A stretch of 64,000 bases of DNA from Patella vulgata. Taxonomy: Eukaryota; Mollusca; Gastropoda; Patellidae. The stretch spans positions 78,301,730 through 78,365,729 of the forward strand of contig NC_065880.2 of the NCBI RefSeq assembly GCF_932274485.2, in the 5' to 3' direction. Shown here piece after piece: positions 32,674 to 43,505 of this stretch. Made by a program: the position numbers and the translations under genes. Each line of letters opens with the position of its first letter. The stretch's first letter is position 1. Below the pieces are notes generated by a model. It saw only the letters and a list, made by a program, of their open reading frames with translations. It did not search any database and was not told the DNA's origin.

Positions 32674-33037
32674 TTAAAGATACATTATGGGAGATTCGAT
32701 AACGTAAAGGCAATTTTCAGAAAATTTCATTCTAATTGATCCACTATGAACCGAGAACTAAGCGAATGAAATTTCTGCCTAGCCTCGGTCATCATTACTA
32801 AAGTCAGTACGATAAACAGCATAGTCTCGATTATCTATTTAATCGTTTAATTGAGAAGGAAAGTTATGCAGTAAATCGGCTCACAATCCACTTAAGATCG
32901 CAGGCTAGCGATGCCATCTAGAGTTGATTATGGTCTGGATAAGTTAATTAATGTCTAATTAATAATTTAGATAACATTTCAGGCCTAAAGAAAGACCTGC
33001 AATAGACAGATTTAGATCTTGCATAATGTATGTTTAA
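32674..33037 (-). mobile_element. TTAA MITE-1 copy, reverse
   Basis: TTAA-flanked, ends AGATACATTATGGGAGA and GCATAATGTATGT. Full-length, starting only 25 bp upstream of the ADPRM acceptor, in a 5'UTR intron. Confidence 0.87.
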
Positions 33038-33067
33038 ACCATGAATATAAAATACAATAAAATCAAT

Positions 33068-33430
33068 CTGATTAAAATACAGATCTATATTTTGTTTCAT
33101 TTTTATACTTTCGATGGCCTACATTACATGAAGATCTAACCGGTTGTAGTGGAAGGTAGCATCAGGGGTCATATGAGTGGCTTTTGACCCTATGATGTCA
33201 GACACTTGATTAACCAATCAACGTTGATGTTTTTTAGTGGGTTACCCACAGTTCTGTGCACTTCACGCCAAAAATTTGGCATAACAGACCATTTCATTGG
33301 CTAATTCCTCACATCATCCAGAACGCGGATTATATAGCAACTGTTCCAGATCCTAGTGTAGTAAAGACAAGTAAAACGAAATTTTGAACTATAAAAAACA
33401 AAAGGAAATAGTATCTGTGTTTTTAATCAG
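33068..33430. mobile_element. MITE-2, full-length copy
   Basis: Inverted ends CTGATTAAAATACAGATCTA and TCTGTGTTTTTAATCAG continue into ATTTTGTTTC / AAACAAAAGGAAAT. Non-coding, 363 bp. Related copies are at 39613-39916 and 8533-8735. Confidence 0.75.
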
Positions 33431-34029
33431 ACTGACATGAGAGGTGGTTTATTCTTCAAATTGTTTCAGGTGATGCAACCCCTTTTGCATCATTTCCACT
33501 TTTTTATTATCCGGGTTGATAGTACTTTGTGACTTGTGCTAGCTTTCTGATGAAAGACTAATATTCACTAAACTGACTTCTACACCAGTCTCTCTCCATA
33601 ATTATAGCCTATCTGGACAATAAATCTTACTAATCCCTAAAACAATAGGACACCACAACAAACTATGATATATTAAACTTTGTTACATAGTATGTTAACA
33701 CAGTTATGTGATGTAGACATTGTTGATCACACATAATATTTATTGTTATCAACAAGTACTTAAAATTATCACTATCAGTCCAACATTAGTAGGCCTACTC
33801 CAGTCCCTGCCTTATTCATTATCTAGTATTCACATTGTTTATAAATAGCCTACAATCTTCTCAATCAATAAAGCATAAATATCTATAAAGGTTGCATTTC
33901 TCCTTTAACTTACATCCATCAAACTATAGTAGAAGATCTTTGTTAAAGGGCATTTATGACCAAGTAGAATTAGAACATAGTTAAATTGCAGTCCCAGCCA
34001 TTACAGATTAGCCTGAACCATATAATCAA
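33431..34029. other. ADPRM 5' intron, nothing recognised
   Basis: AT-rich sequence without coding potential or recognised repeats. Confidence 0.4.
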
Positions 34030-34200
34030 AGTCAACTCTGTAATTATATTAGAGAGACATTTTGTTTTCTATTATTATCTATTGTCTATTTAATCCAGTA
34101 GATATTAATACATTACTACATTAATATCTACTGGATTAACTGGACAATAGATAATAATTTATGAAACAATGTCTTTCTAACATAATTACTGAGTTGACTT
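34030..34200. repeat. Imperfect inverted repeat, arms about 80 bp
   Basis: AGTCAACTCTGTAATTATAT ... TTAATCCAGTAGATATTAAT pairs with ATTAATATCTACTGGATTAA ... ATAATTACTGAGTTGACT around a 12-base centre near 34110-34120. Arms differ by scattered changes, so it is older than the repeat at 5045. Confidence 0.85.
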
Positions 34201-34559
34201 GATTAGGCTTTGACCACAGGCAGGCAGCAGGACTGAAGGGCAGATCTCTGAGAAATTATTTATTAGATGCTGTTACCTAGCCTGTGGATCATTATTGTAT
34301 ATATATTATTATTGTTTAAGTATTGTTACAGAATATAAGATTATACCAAGAAGAAGTGAGTTATTGGATTATTGCACGTTGAATCTTACACCCCCAACAA
34401 GATTGAACATACAACCCATCGTGGAAGGTTGGACTATAAGGAAATCTATAAACCCCAGAAGATACATTTATGTGAAACTATAATATATATAATAATAATA
34501 CAAAACAAGCTAATATGAGAGAAACAGGTTGTGGAAATACAAGCAGGGCTTCAGTTTAA

Positions 34560-34785
34560 TTAGGGAGAGAGCGAGTTTAAAGGTCAACTCACACAAACTA
34601 GGTCTTCACTCTTCAATTTTATTTCAATGATTAACTTGCACGTAGGGGTCTTTAGCAGTGGGGGCGGGGGCCTAGTGAAAACCCACGAGGTTGGACAGGC
34701 GACCCAAAACCACACCATTTGACTCAATGACAGACCTTATGATCTAAAGCACACAGTTTCAACCATTCTTTAACCCACCCACCGC
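34560..34785 (-). repeat. SINE-A copy
   Basis: AGGGAGAGAGCGAG tail, ATTAACTTGCACGTAGGGGT, ACTCAATGACAGACCTTATG head, with a deletion across the B-box flank. Confidence 0.8.
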
Positions 34786-35120
34786 TACAGAGAGATTATC
34801 AGATTATAATGCTCTCTTAACTGCACCAGTTGGTTAATTTTCATTTTGTTATTCATTTATTGGACTACATTTGGGCCTTTATTTTATTTCCTGGTTAATA
34901 AAACTGGAATACTTGAGAACAGAGAACAGATTTAGGTCTACACTATTCCAAATTTCGATAGGTTTCCTCCTCATGACTAAAAAAATGGAAATGAAATCCT
35001 TCTCTCCACCCCCAACAACTTGAAAATCGCTTACAGCAGCTTGACAATACAGTGCGAATATTTAACTATTAATAACTTACCCATTTCGACCAATAGAGAT
35101 CACAACACATGATCAATATC

Positions 35121-35326
35121 GGGCGCTATTGCACTTTCGTACCTCTACCAGTTCCCGTGGTCGTAGGAACTTGAAATTTTCAGAGGATGTTAAGGGGGGC
35201 TAGCAATGACCACACACCAAATTTCAGCCGAATCGATAAATAACTTTTTATTTTACCGACCTTTTAATTTCTAACGAGAGAGAACTTCATCCGTTTGACG
35301 CCATTTGCTAAAGTGCAATAGCGCCC
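35121..35326. mobile_element. 206-bp MITE with perfect 17-bp inverted ends
   Basis: GGGCGCTATTGCACTTT at 35121-35137 and its exact complement at 35310-35326. Non-coding. No clear target duplication. It lies shortly upstream of, or in, the probable ADPRM 5' region. Confidence 0.75.
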
Positions 35327-35510
35327 ACGTAAACTATCGAGAAATTACACAAAACCATGAAATGAACAAGACAAGCGTGAGACGGAGAAGTCGATAAACA
35401 AATACGATTTAACGTATGGCATAAAATAAGTATTAACAATCTAGATCGACAGCATGGTGTCATTGGTGATCATGCAGGAGAAAGGTCTATCTTAAAATAT
35501 AATTTACCTC

Positions 35511-35560
35511 TTTATTTTCGACCGGTATACCAACAGTTTAAGTATCCTTGTGTAGAGTTT
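35511..35560 (-). promoter_or_regulatory. Possible non-coding first exon of ADPRM
   Basis: A good minus-strand donor (AAAGAG/GTAAATTATA) ends a candidate exon at about 35511. It is the best upstream partner I can see for the ADPRM acceptor at 32650. Weak: no transcript evidence. Confidence 0.25.
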
Positions 35561-35804
35561 TGGCATACAACAATCTTTATATTACCCACTGGGATTGGTA
35601 TCTAAAAATAAAAACTCCACGTGTACGTCCGTGATGAAATATTACTCAATAGTTATGAAATCTATTTTTGAGCACAGTTACTTATTGTCTGAAGTTAGTA
35701 GCATATTTACTTTCCACCATTCGATTTTTGTTGAAAGGAGCTCCACACAGGTTAGCTTATAACGCGCCCCCTTTTTTTGACACCAGCTGTGTAATCATTT
35801 TTGT

Positions 35805-36480
35805 CCTCCGCCTTTCCAAGAAAGCAGGGGACTATTAAAATGGGTCTGCCCGTCTGTATGTCTGTCTGTCCGTCACACGTTTTGGGACACAATAACTCAC
35901 CTCCTGGTGGAGGTGTTTATTAGGTGAATGACTTGATGGAGTTCAAAGATGAACATTTTATGCTTAGGGTAAGCAGAGATAAGCAATTTGATTGGTTGAT
36001 GCTTTGGGACACGGTAACTTTAGTTCTAACTTAAAAGTGAGAGTAACGCAACTTGGTGTAGCCTATAGTTTCATTACATCAATACCTTGACTAAGTTCGA
36101 TAATGAACATTTTCTGCTAAGGCTAATTAGCGATAAGCAATTTGATTGGTAAAGACTTTGGAACGTAACAACCCTGTTTTTAATTAAGGTAGAATGTTTA
36201 AACTTGATGTAGATGTGACTGAGTTCAATGATTAAAATTTCCCACTAAAGCTAAGCAGAGCTAAGCAGTTTCATAGGTCGATGCTTTGGGACAAGGTACT
36301 TCAAAACCTTGTCTGAGTTTGATTGCGAACATTTTATGCTTAAACTAAGTATAGATAATCAGTTTGATTGCCCAATAGGCTAATTTTGAAAAAGATAAAT
36401 GTGCAATTCATCAATATGTGTCATCTATTATTTTGGAATTTCGGCGGGGGACATCAGCCTCACTGTTGGCTTGTTAATTT
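35805..36480 (+). repeat. Tandem-repeat element, four units of about 95-155 bp
   Basis: Units begin with TTTGGGACACAATAACT-like blocks at about 35880, 36003, 36157 and 36284. Each contains GAACATTTTATGCTTA-like and AAGCAGAGATAAGCAATTTG-like blocks. Flanks read CAGGGGACTATTAAAATGGG and TTCGGCGGGGGACATCAGCC. Looks like a dispersed invertebrate repeat with internal tandem units. Confidence 0.7.
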
Positions 36481-36589
36481 TAGCATGATTTTTTGCTTTT
36501 TTTTAAAAAATAAATTAAAGTAGATATCGACAGACAAAAACTATCGAATAGGTCAATTTAAAGACAAGCCGCCATTAGTGATACCCTAA

Positions 36590-36960
36590 TTTTTATACGC
36601 CCACATTTTCATGTCGCCCCTGTCCGTCCACAATTTTTTTGTGGACACTCTTCAGGTCACAATTTTTATCCGATTTTGACGAAACTTGAAATATAGGTCT
36701 ATCTCCCACGGATCTCAGTTAGCTTTGAAATTGGCATGTATCGGACCATAACTTCATGCATTATGGCCCCTGAGTGTACGATAATATTACGTTATTAGCT
36801 TGTGGACACTCTCTAGGTCACAATTTTCATCCGATTTGGTTGAAACTTGAAATGCTTGTTTATTACCCAATGATCTTGGTCCCTGTCGATATTCGCGCAT
36901 ATCGGACCGGAACTTCCTGGATTATAGCTTGTAACCCCCCCCCCCCCCCCCAGAGGTCAC
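36590..36960 (+). repeat. Second dispersed repeat, two diverged units plus poly(C)
   Basis: GTGGACACTCTTCAGGTCAC with TATCCGATTTTGACGAAAC, then GTGGACACTCTCTAGGTCAC with CATCCGATTTGGTTGAAAC, about 150 bp apart. A run of 16 C at about 36937-36952 follows. Confidence 0.65.
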
Positions 36961-37286
36961 AATTTTTATCTGTTTTTTTTTTTTTTTTTAAAAAAGCAAA
37001 ACGTTCGTACGTTTAAATATATCACTGTTACATCATAATGATGATTGAGTTCGAATTTCTTGAAAATAGGATCAAAACCGCCAGACAAAATTCCGCCAGA
37101 CAAAGATAACTACCATAAAAATACTTTCGTGTAAATGTATCGTTAAGTTATAGATATGAATTCTATAAGGCTATATAGACATCAATATTGGCGTGGCATT
37201 GCCAGATTCTGAAGCGTTCTGGACCCAAAATTTGGGCGTACCAGTTAAATGTAATATTATACGTGGACTATGCCCTAATACCCTCC

Positions 37287-37382
37287 CACAGGCACTTGAA
37301 GGGATTAAAATATATAATAAAACTTCTTACTACTGCTTGACTATAGTAAGAAGTTTTATTTTAATCCCTTCAAGTGCCTGTG
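37287..37382. repeat. Hairpin with about 40-bp arms
   Basis: CACAGGCACTTGAAGGGATT ... AATAAAACTTCTTACT pairs with AGTAAGAAGTTTTATT ... AATCCCTTCAAGTGCCTGTG. One small bulge in the left arm; loop about 12 bases. Confidence 0.88.
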
Positions 37383-37464
37383 TATCCTCCACATGGTTTT
37401 AGATATCAGAATAAACGAAATGTATTGCCGTTTAATGACATTCTTTAGAATAGTTTTACAAAAG

Positions 37465-37540
37465 GTGTCAAGCGTACGCCTGTCTCCATTAGCCCAATCG
37501 GCGCAGAAAAATATGACATTAAACCCCATTTCATTTCATT
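37465..37540 (+). repeat. SINE-B 3' tail only
   Basis: ACGCCTGTCTCCATTAGCCC then GACATTAAACCCCATTTCAT. Confidence 0.8.
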
Positions 37541-37945
37541 GCCTCTCACTTTGTATTTAACTGGGTGGCCTTTATAGTGGCAAATCTCCATATAGTTTCT
37601 TTTATTACTATCCAGGAACACGCTTAGAATATATAGGTCTTGCCTAATTGCTCCAATTCAGTGGGAATTTAAGGTCGATTCCGATTATCTACTAAACCGT
37701 GTGTGAACGGGTTAAATAAGATAAAATTAGAATGATAGAACGTTTCAGGAATATATCAAAGTAAATGACCTCCATTATGTTTTCTACTAATTAAAGGGTT
37801 CCGTACTATCGCCTAGCATCACAGCACGGTATATAGAACAACCAACCAATTTAAGTTTAAGTCCAGTCCAAATGATTTCACAGAGAGATGGTTTTCACAG
37901 CATGATAATTTATAGATCTGATTAGTTGTATTCGGTCTTTAAGAA
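37541..37945. other. Nothing recognised
   Basis: No coding potential or repeat identified between two SINE-B pieces. Confidence 0.4.
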
Positions 37946-38066
37946 ATGAAATGGGGTTTAACGTCCAACTGTTCTGTTCCGACCGAGTTAATGATGACTA
38001 GAATACATTGTGGCTACGGCCCACTCTTATATCGAATTCCAATCGCAATGGTTCTTTAACGTGCAC
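37946..38066 (-). repeat. SINE-B 3' part, interrupted by SINE-A
   Basis: AAATGAAATGGGGTTTAACG to GTTCTTTAACGTGCACG, where a forward SINE-A starts. Confidence 0.8.
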
Positions 38067-38600
38067 GGGGTTGTATGGCCGAATTGTTAGCGCTAATTGC
38101 GTGTTGCATCATGGCGTGGTTACGATTCCCCGTTTGTACGTGACAAGGAGTAGGGTCGTAGGGTCGCCTGTCCAACATCAAGGGGGTTCTCCGGGTCCTC
38201 CGGTTTCCTCCCACTGCTAAAGAGAGAGAGGGAGAGAGAAATGGGGTTTAACGTCCACTCGACACAAACTAGGTCATTTCGGGACTAACACATGGTTCAA
38301 TTTTATTTCAATAATTCGCTTGCGCGTAGGGGGCTTTAAGAGTGGGAGGAAACCGGAGGACCCGGAGAAAACCTACGAGGTTGGACAGGCAACCCTACTC
38401 CGTGTCACGTACAACCGGGGAATCGAAACGCCGCCAGTTGACTCAATGACAGACCGTATGATACAGCGCGCACGTGCTAACCATTCGGCCATCCAACCCC
38501 CCTCCACTGCTAAAGACCCTTACGCACAAGCGAATTATTGAAATAAAATTGAACCATATGTTAGTCCCGAAATGACCTAGTTTGTGTCGAGTGGACGTTA
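38067..38600 (+). repeat. SINE-A split by a second SINE-A
   Basis: Forward copy 38067-38223, resuming at 38504 with CCACTGCTAAAGACCC and ending in GAGTGGACGTTAACACCCC. Confidence 0.85.
38224..38503 (-). mobile_element. Full-length SINE-A nested in SINE-A, 13-bp target duplication
   Basis: Complete reverse copy from the GA tail to GGCCATCCAACCCCCC. The direct repeat CCACTGCTAAAGA flanks it (38211-38223 and 38504-38516). Confidence 0.9.
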
Positions 38601-38602
38601 AC

Positions 38603-39366
38603 ACCCCCCTGAACGGTATCTTTGGATATTCCTATTAGAGATTCAACTTTCACAATATTGTTGTTTGCATACGCCCGGGGTCTTTCAGCTACGAATTAAT
38701 TCAATGACCCAATTCTATAATTAATTAAATGAATTTAAGATTTGGGTGTACGATGCTTTTCAAATAAAACTTTGTATGCAACTCCTGACTTAATCGAAGC
38801 GCATGTTATTTTTAAAGGATATTTTGATCGATGTAGTCATTATTCTACACGGATTTCGATAAAAAAAAAAGATTACTTAATTGCATTCGATGTATATTAC
38901 TCGAAGATGGACTAGCAGGTGTCTTTTTTTCTTCGTGTTCGGCCATTTATTCGTCCAATATGCCGTAAAATCATTAAAGCGAGAAAATTACTTTGTCTAC
39001 TATGTCACACGTTCGTGATACTCTCAGCTACTCAAATAATGAGGTCATCATGAAAACCGTCATATCATTTATTTTATAAATTGCATTTTTGGTATAGGAT
39101 TTCCACCAAAAACCTGCTTGTTGTTGCAGACGGGATTTAATATCGTTTAACGAAAAATACCGTCTGATACCAGATTTAAACCGGCAAGTTGGCAGTTCAT
39201 GTTACCTCGTTTATCAAACTGGAGGTCAGCTTGAAGGTGGTCTGAGTGGGGTGGGGCATTCATAAAGAGCTTTGAAGATTGGACAACTTTTTTGTACCTA
39301 TGCTATAGAAATTTCATATCCTTTAGTTTCCTTAATGGGACCATCCCAGATATAGCGTAATAGGAG
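38603..39366. other. Nothing recognised
   Basis: No supported gene or repeat. Confidence 0.4.
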
Positions 39367-39600
39367 TCATGGTGGCTCAGTGTGTAAGTATCCGGGACAC
39401 TAGTTAGAAGTTCCGTGGTTCTATCCCCGAGTTGGCCCAGAAAAAATTCCCCTGCATTTTTCATAGTGGCTAACCATTGTCAATGACGCAGGACGGAAAT
39501 GAAATGAAATGACATGGGATTTAACGTCCTACCATTCTGCTCCGAATCTCCGATTGGGTTAATGAAGACTGGCATACGCCATACAGTTGTTGGCATGCTG
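39367..39600. repeat. Two SINE-B pieces, tail to head
   Basis: 39367-39498 is a forward head (TGGTGGCTCAGTGTGTAAGT, GTTCTATCCCCGAGTTGG). 39499-39600 is a reverse 3' part (AATGACATGGGATTTAACGT to CATACGCCATACAGTTG). Confidence 0.75.
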
Positions 39601-39612
39601 AAGCCCATTTGC

Positions 39613-39916
39613 AGCAATCTCATTAAAATACACATCTATATTTCGTTTCGTTTTTTTACACATAAAGATCTGACCAGTTGTAGTGGGGGGTGGGAGTCGT
39701 GACAGGGGTAGCGACTTTTGACCTATGATGTCGGACATTTGGGTTACCCACAGTTCCGTGCACCTCACGCCTAAAGCTCGCCGTAACAGACTGTTTCATT
39801 CCCTCACATAATCCAGAACGCTTGTTATATAACAACTCTTCCAGATCCTATTGTAGTAAAGACAAGTATAACAAAATTTGGAACTATAAAAAACGAAACG
39901 AAATAGGATCAGATTG
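39613..39916. mobile_element. MITE-2 copy
   Basis: Inverted ends GCAATCTCATTAAAATAC and GGATCAGATTGC. Shared blocks with 33068-33430: GTTACCCACAGTTCCGTGCA, TCCAGATCCTATTGTAGTAA and ACTATAAAAAACGAAACGAA. Confidence 0.75.
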
Positions 39917-41152
39917 CATTTGCAGTGTCTTGATAATTCGTAAACTTCGGCATTGTTCCTTTAAAACTGTTGCCATTCCCTCCGCTATATTTGATACCAG
40001 ATTCTGGAAGTCAATGATGTCAAATCAAAAAGTAACAGCAACCATCACACAGTCGTCTCTCTATTCATTTTGATTAATTAGGCGAAAAGGCTTCTAAAGA
40101 TTTATAAAAATTATCTTCATCCATTCATCACCATTAGGCACAAGGAAGAAATCAGTGAGGCCACTGAAGCGTATTGATTTGAATGACCGGTCAATTGGAA
40201 TCATCCTTTAAGACTGGCAGGCATCGAATTAAGGAACGGCGTGTAAGCAGCCGTAACTATTGAATGGTCAAGAAATAGATGAATATGAGTTTAAGTGGAT
40301 GGGTGTTGTATTTCTATTGTTTTGATGATCCCGTAGACAATGTTTGGCAATTAGGAAATAGTTTTCTCGTTAGTTAGAAGCTTACATGGAGACATGTATA
40401 GACTCGGTCACGCTTTCATTTACAATTCTTTTTAAATTTGGACAAAATTGCAAAATCTGGAGATTAAGTCATCTCGATCTGAGAACACTTTCATATTTCC
40501 AATGGGCAAAATAAGCATTTCGGAACAGCCATGGTCAACAGCATATTATTACCATATTCCTGAAGCAATGACCGGAGAAATCCGTCTTTAGCCATTGCTG
40601 TACTGGGAGATAAATCTTGGGTTTTTGACGGAGTGTGTCTATTTTTATCGTCCAATCAAATCTCTCCTGGGTACTATTGTTAGAAGTCCTATTTCTATCC
40701 AGTTTGTCGATAGACAATACATTACGTAATATAACAGCCCGTCTCTTTGATCTGGGTTTTTTTACCTCAGACATTATTATATGATGGTGAAAATAGTGCT
40801 CATCTGCTGCATGGTCCAACAGATGATAAAGGCTTCTACATGTGGCGAATACCAAATGTTTACGTTTATAGCTATTTTGGACAGTCTCGTTTGTCACACA
40901 ATTAGTTTATCTGCGATGCGCTGGTTAATTGAACATAATAAATATGTCGCGTTATGGCGTAATGTGGCTGCGATTGTCATTATATACTTTTACGTTAATA
41001 TATTTAGAGCTCTGGCTAAACCGGCTTGCTTTGTTAGTCTATATTGTATTGGTTGTTGTTTGGGACAAAAATTTGCGATGCGTTCGGCAGTGGTTGAGTG
41101 GGATTAGGTCTATTCAAACGAAACACTGCGAGGAGTATGATTATAAATAATA
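39917..41152. other. Unassigned sequence with overlapping open frames
   Basis: Frames of 120 codons (40535-40897, minus) and 108 codons (40781-41107, plus) overlap each other. Neither resembles a family I know or has convincing splice context. Probably non-coding. Confidence 0.3.
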
Positions 41153-41540
41153 TTAAAGTTACAATTTCATATTTTCTAAGAAAGTCCAAACATAATTATT
41201 TCTATGTCTTTTGCTCAATAGGTTGTCAACTCACTATTATACGATCATAGATTATCTTTCTCACACTTAAAAATCTGCACACGGGAAATAATAACACAAT
41301 TACCTCCCAATTACCTCCCTTGTTTTCCTATTCTCCACCATGGAGTAGTTATCTTCAAACGTTGGTATTTGAAAATGAAAATGATATTTTTGCCAATTTC
41401 TCAACTGGCAATAGTGAATTATAGGATTAATAGGACTATTCTTTGACAAGGTAGGACTGTTTATATATACCATCTATTTAAGGGCTTTATTTTAATACAT
41501 TTTAAAAATATAACTTAAAAATATGAAATTGTAACTTTAA
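41153..41540. mobile_element. TTAA-flanked MITE with 23-bp inverted ends (separate family)
   Basis: TTAAAGTTACAATTTCATAT at the left and ATATGAAATTGTAACTTTAA at the right are exact complements, with TTAA at both termini, the signature of piggyBac-type insertion. About 388 bp, non-coding. Ends about 110 bp before the tandem array. Confidence 0.8.
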
Positions 41541-42794
41541 GGCCTTAAACCGCTGTTTACACCAAGATATATAGAAAGAAGATTGGCAAAAGTGACCATA
41601 AACGGCCAACAAATCAAACTACAAATGAAGAACTATTAAGACTTCAAACTCAATACAAGATTTGTTTGAAATAAAACCAAAGATATTGGGAATGTAAGCT
41701 GTAATATTGTATTGGACATCGTCTTCTTTTCATTACTTGCATTATTACCTCAAAGAACAACAGTATTCAAATTTTAAAGGTTAAGAGCAGTTTATTAGCT
41801 TTCCTTAACAGCTGCTATGAGTTTAATGTTATCCTTCTGTTCCTATTTTCCTAAATAGATCTTTTTGAATTCCATTTTTCGTACCGCACTATTTTCACAC
41901 GGTCGAATATTGTTGGTATGGATAATTGAGACTAAAATGCGATTCCACTGTGACTTCCTGATATCTGACAAAACACCAAATAATACATCGATACACGAGA
42001 TCAAGTTTTGACCAGTTTGCTCAATTCCATCTTCACAATTCAATGCAGACATCCGAATTTATTTATTCAAATTGACTGATGGGTAACATTTGTGAATCTC
42101 GTATGCATTAACAAGCTACACACCAATAACTTCTGTTGTGCAAAAAGGTCCGCCGCTAATATGATGTGTTGTTCCTTTTGTAAGTATGAAAGTATCAGTG
42201 ACTTGTTGTAAATAAAGTGTTCAGAAATAGACTTTTGGAAACTGAGAAAATAAATGTAAGCTATACCCACTTTTTAGAACAATCGAACACTCCTTACAAA
42301 ACAACATCCACTGTTATGGACATATTCGAAGATATCCCACCCTGTTGCCCAAATTAAATCAATTCTGAACAGATCAACACAATTATAACCTTAAGATACA
42401 ATACTTCAATTATTTTGAAAGTTGACAATATACACGCCATTTCACAGGACCGTCTTATCACATGGGCAAACTTAGAAATGGTTCCACTACTGATGTCTTC
42501 GCCGTCTTGCTCCAGCCACAGTAGTGGTTCGTTCTAAGAACTTCCTTTTAGCAAGTTTTGTCATCAGTTGATGACAAAAAAGTTACTGGTGTATAACTCC
42601 CTTATTTCCAATTAAACTGACCCCAAACTGTACTGCAAATATCTGAAGATAAATGAAACTAATTCCTATTGAAATAAAGGTGAATCGTTATCGCATAATT
42701 ATATGATTTGATAAAACCCAAATGCTATGCAATATTTTTCTCCTTTCCAACTTAAAATGTCCGCCCAGCCAGAAATAGCATGCGCACTCTGTCG

Positions 42795-42846
42795 CACGTG
42801 ATCATACGTCACATTCCATATATGGAATTCATGTCCATATTTATAT
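42795..42846 (+). promoter_or_regulatory. Promoter-like cluster, unit 1
   Basis: CACGTG (42795-42800), ACGTCA CRE half-site (42806-42811), perfect CArG/SRE CCATATATGG (42816-42825) and TATA-like ATTTATATG (about 42838-42846), ending 57 bp before an ATG. Order and spacing resemble an inducible polymerase II promoter. Function is inferred. Confidence 0.4.
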
Positions 42847-42902
42847 GCTAATATTCTCTCGTAGTATTAAGTTCGTAGTAACACTTCCTTGTAAGGGACG
42901 CG

Positions 42903-43007
42903 ATGGACGGGGTTAACGCGACGCGATATTTGGCGAGATTTGACCCGGGCGATGTAGAACGAATTACCACAAAGAAAAACTTTTCGGTGACTATTTTAGT
43001 GGTCTAA
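42903..43007 (+). CDS. Conserved 34-codon frame, unit 1, function unknown
   Basis: Starts MDGVNATRYLARFDPGDVER and ends ITILVV-like TILVV before TAA. Locally GC- and CpG-rich, unlike the AT-rich surroundings. Could be a micropeptide, a first exon (a weak donor GTGACT lies inside) or chance. Not a family I recognise. Confidence 0.25.
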   Translation: MDGVNATRYLARFDPGDVERITTKKNFSVTILVV

Positions 43008-43317
43008 TCTCCACTATATACGTGTTAGAATTACTTATTTCAATACAGATTGTGATGATATATGTTGAGAATTGTGCGTTTGAAGCTATTTTTACTTGCT
43101 CAAACACTCTTAGACGTTATCAATTGTAGCGGGGAAGACAAGTATCACCGCTACAAATATTGCAGCTAGGGCAAACTGGGCTGCGATATCACTTCGGTGG
43201 AAGCGGAGTTAAATAAAACTATTTCACACACACAAACTGGGCTATTGTCCTGGGCCCCCAATTAATAGGCGCCCCAAATTGGTGGTGATGAAATCGGGGC
43301 TTCCCTGCATGTATAGT

Positions 43318-43505
43318 GATAGACCTTGAGCCATCGGGCTTTTTACGTGCACGCCAATGTGTACAAGGGACCTCGTTTTTCCCATTCCGTCCGTAGGACT
43401 ATATCCCTTGACAGATCTTCCGTCCTACACCACTGACAAGGGCGAACCACGCCGAAAAATCCAGCAAGCGAACCCGAGACGTCCCACTCACTGAACCACC
43501 GCGGC
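43318..43505 (-). repeat. SINE-B fragment in tandem unit 1 (also 47925-48095, 52460-52626)
   Basis: CACGCCAATGTGTACAAGGG, CACCACTGACAAGGGCGAAC and CACTGAACCACCGCGGC. The same fragment sits at the same place in all units, so it predates the duplication. Confidence 0.85.

Noticed and set aside
40535-41107. Overlapping frames of 120 and 108 codons on opposite strands
   Set aside because: Mutually overlapping, no recognisable motif; the hydrophobic plus frame reads like chance in AT-rich DNA.
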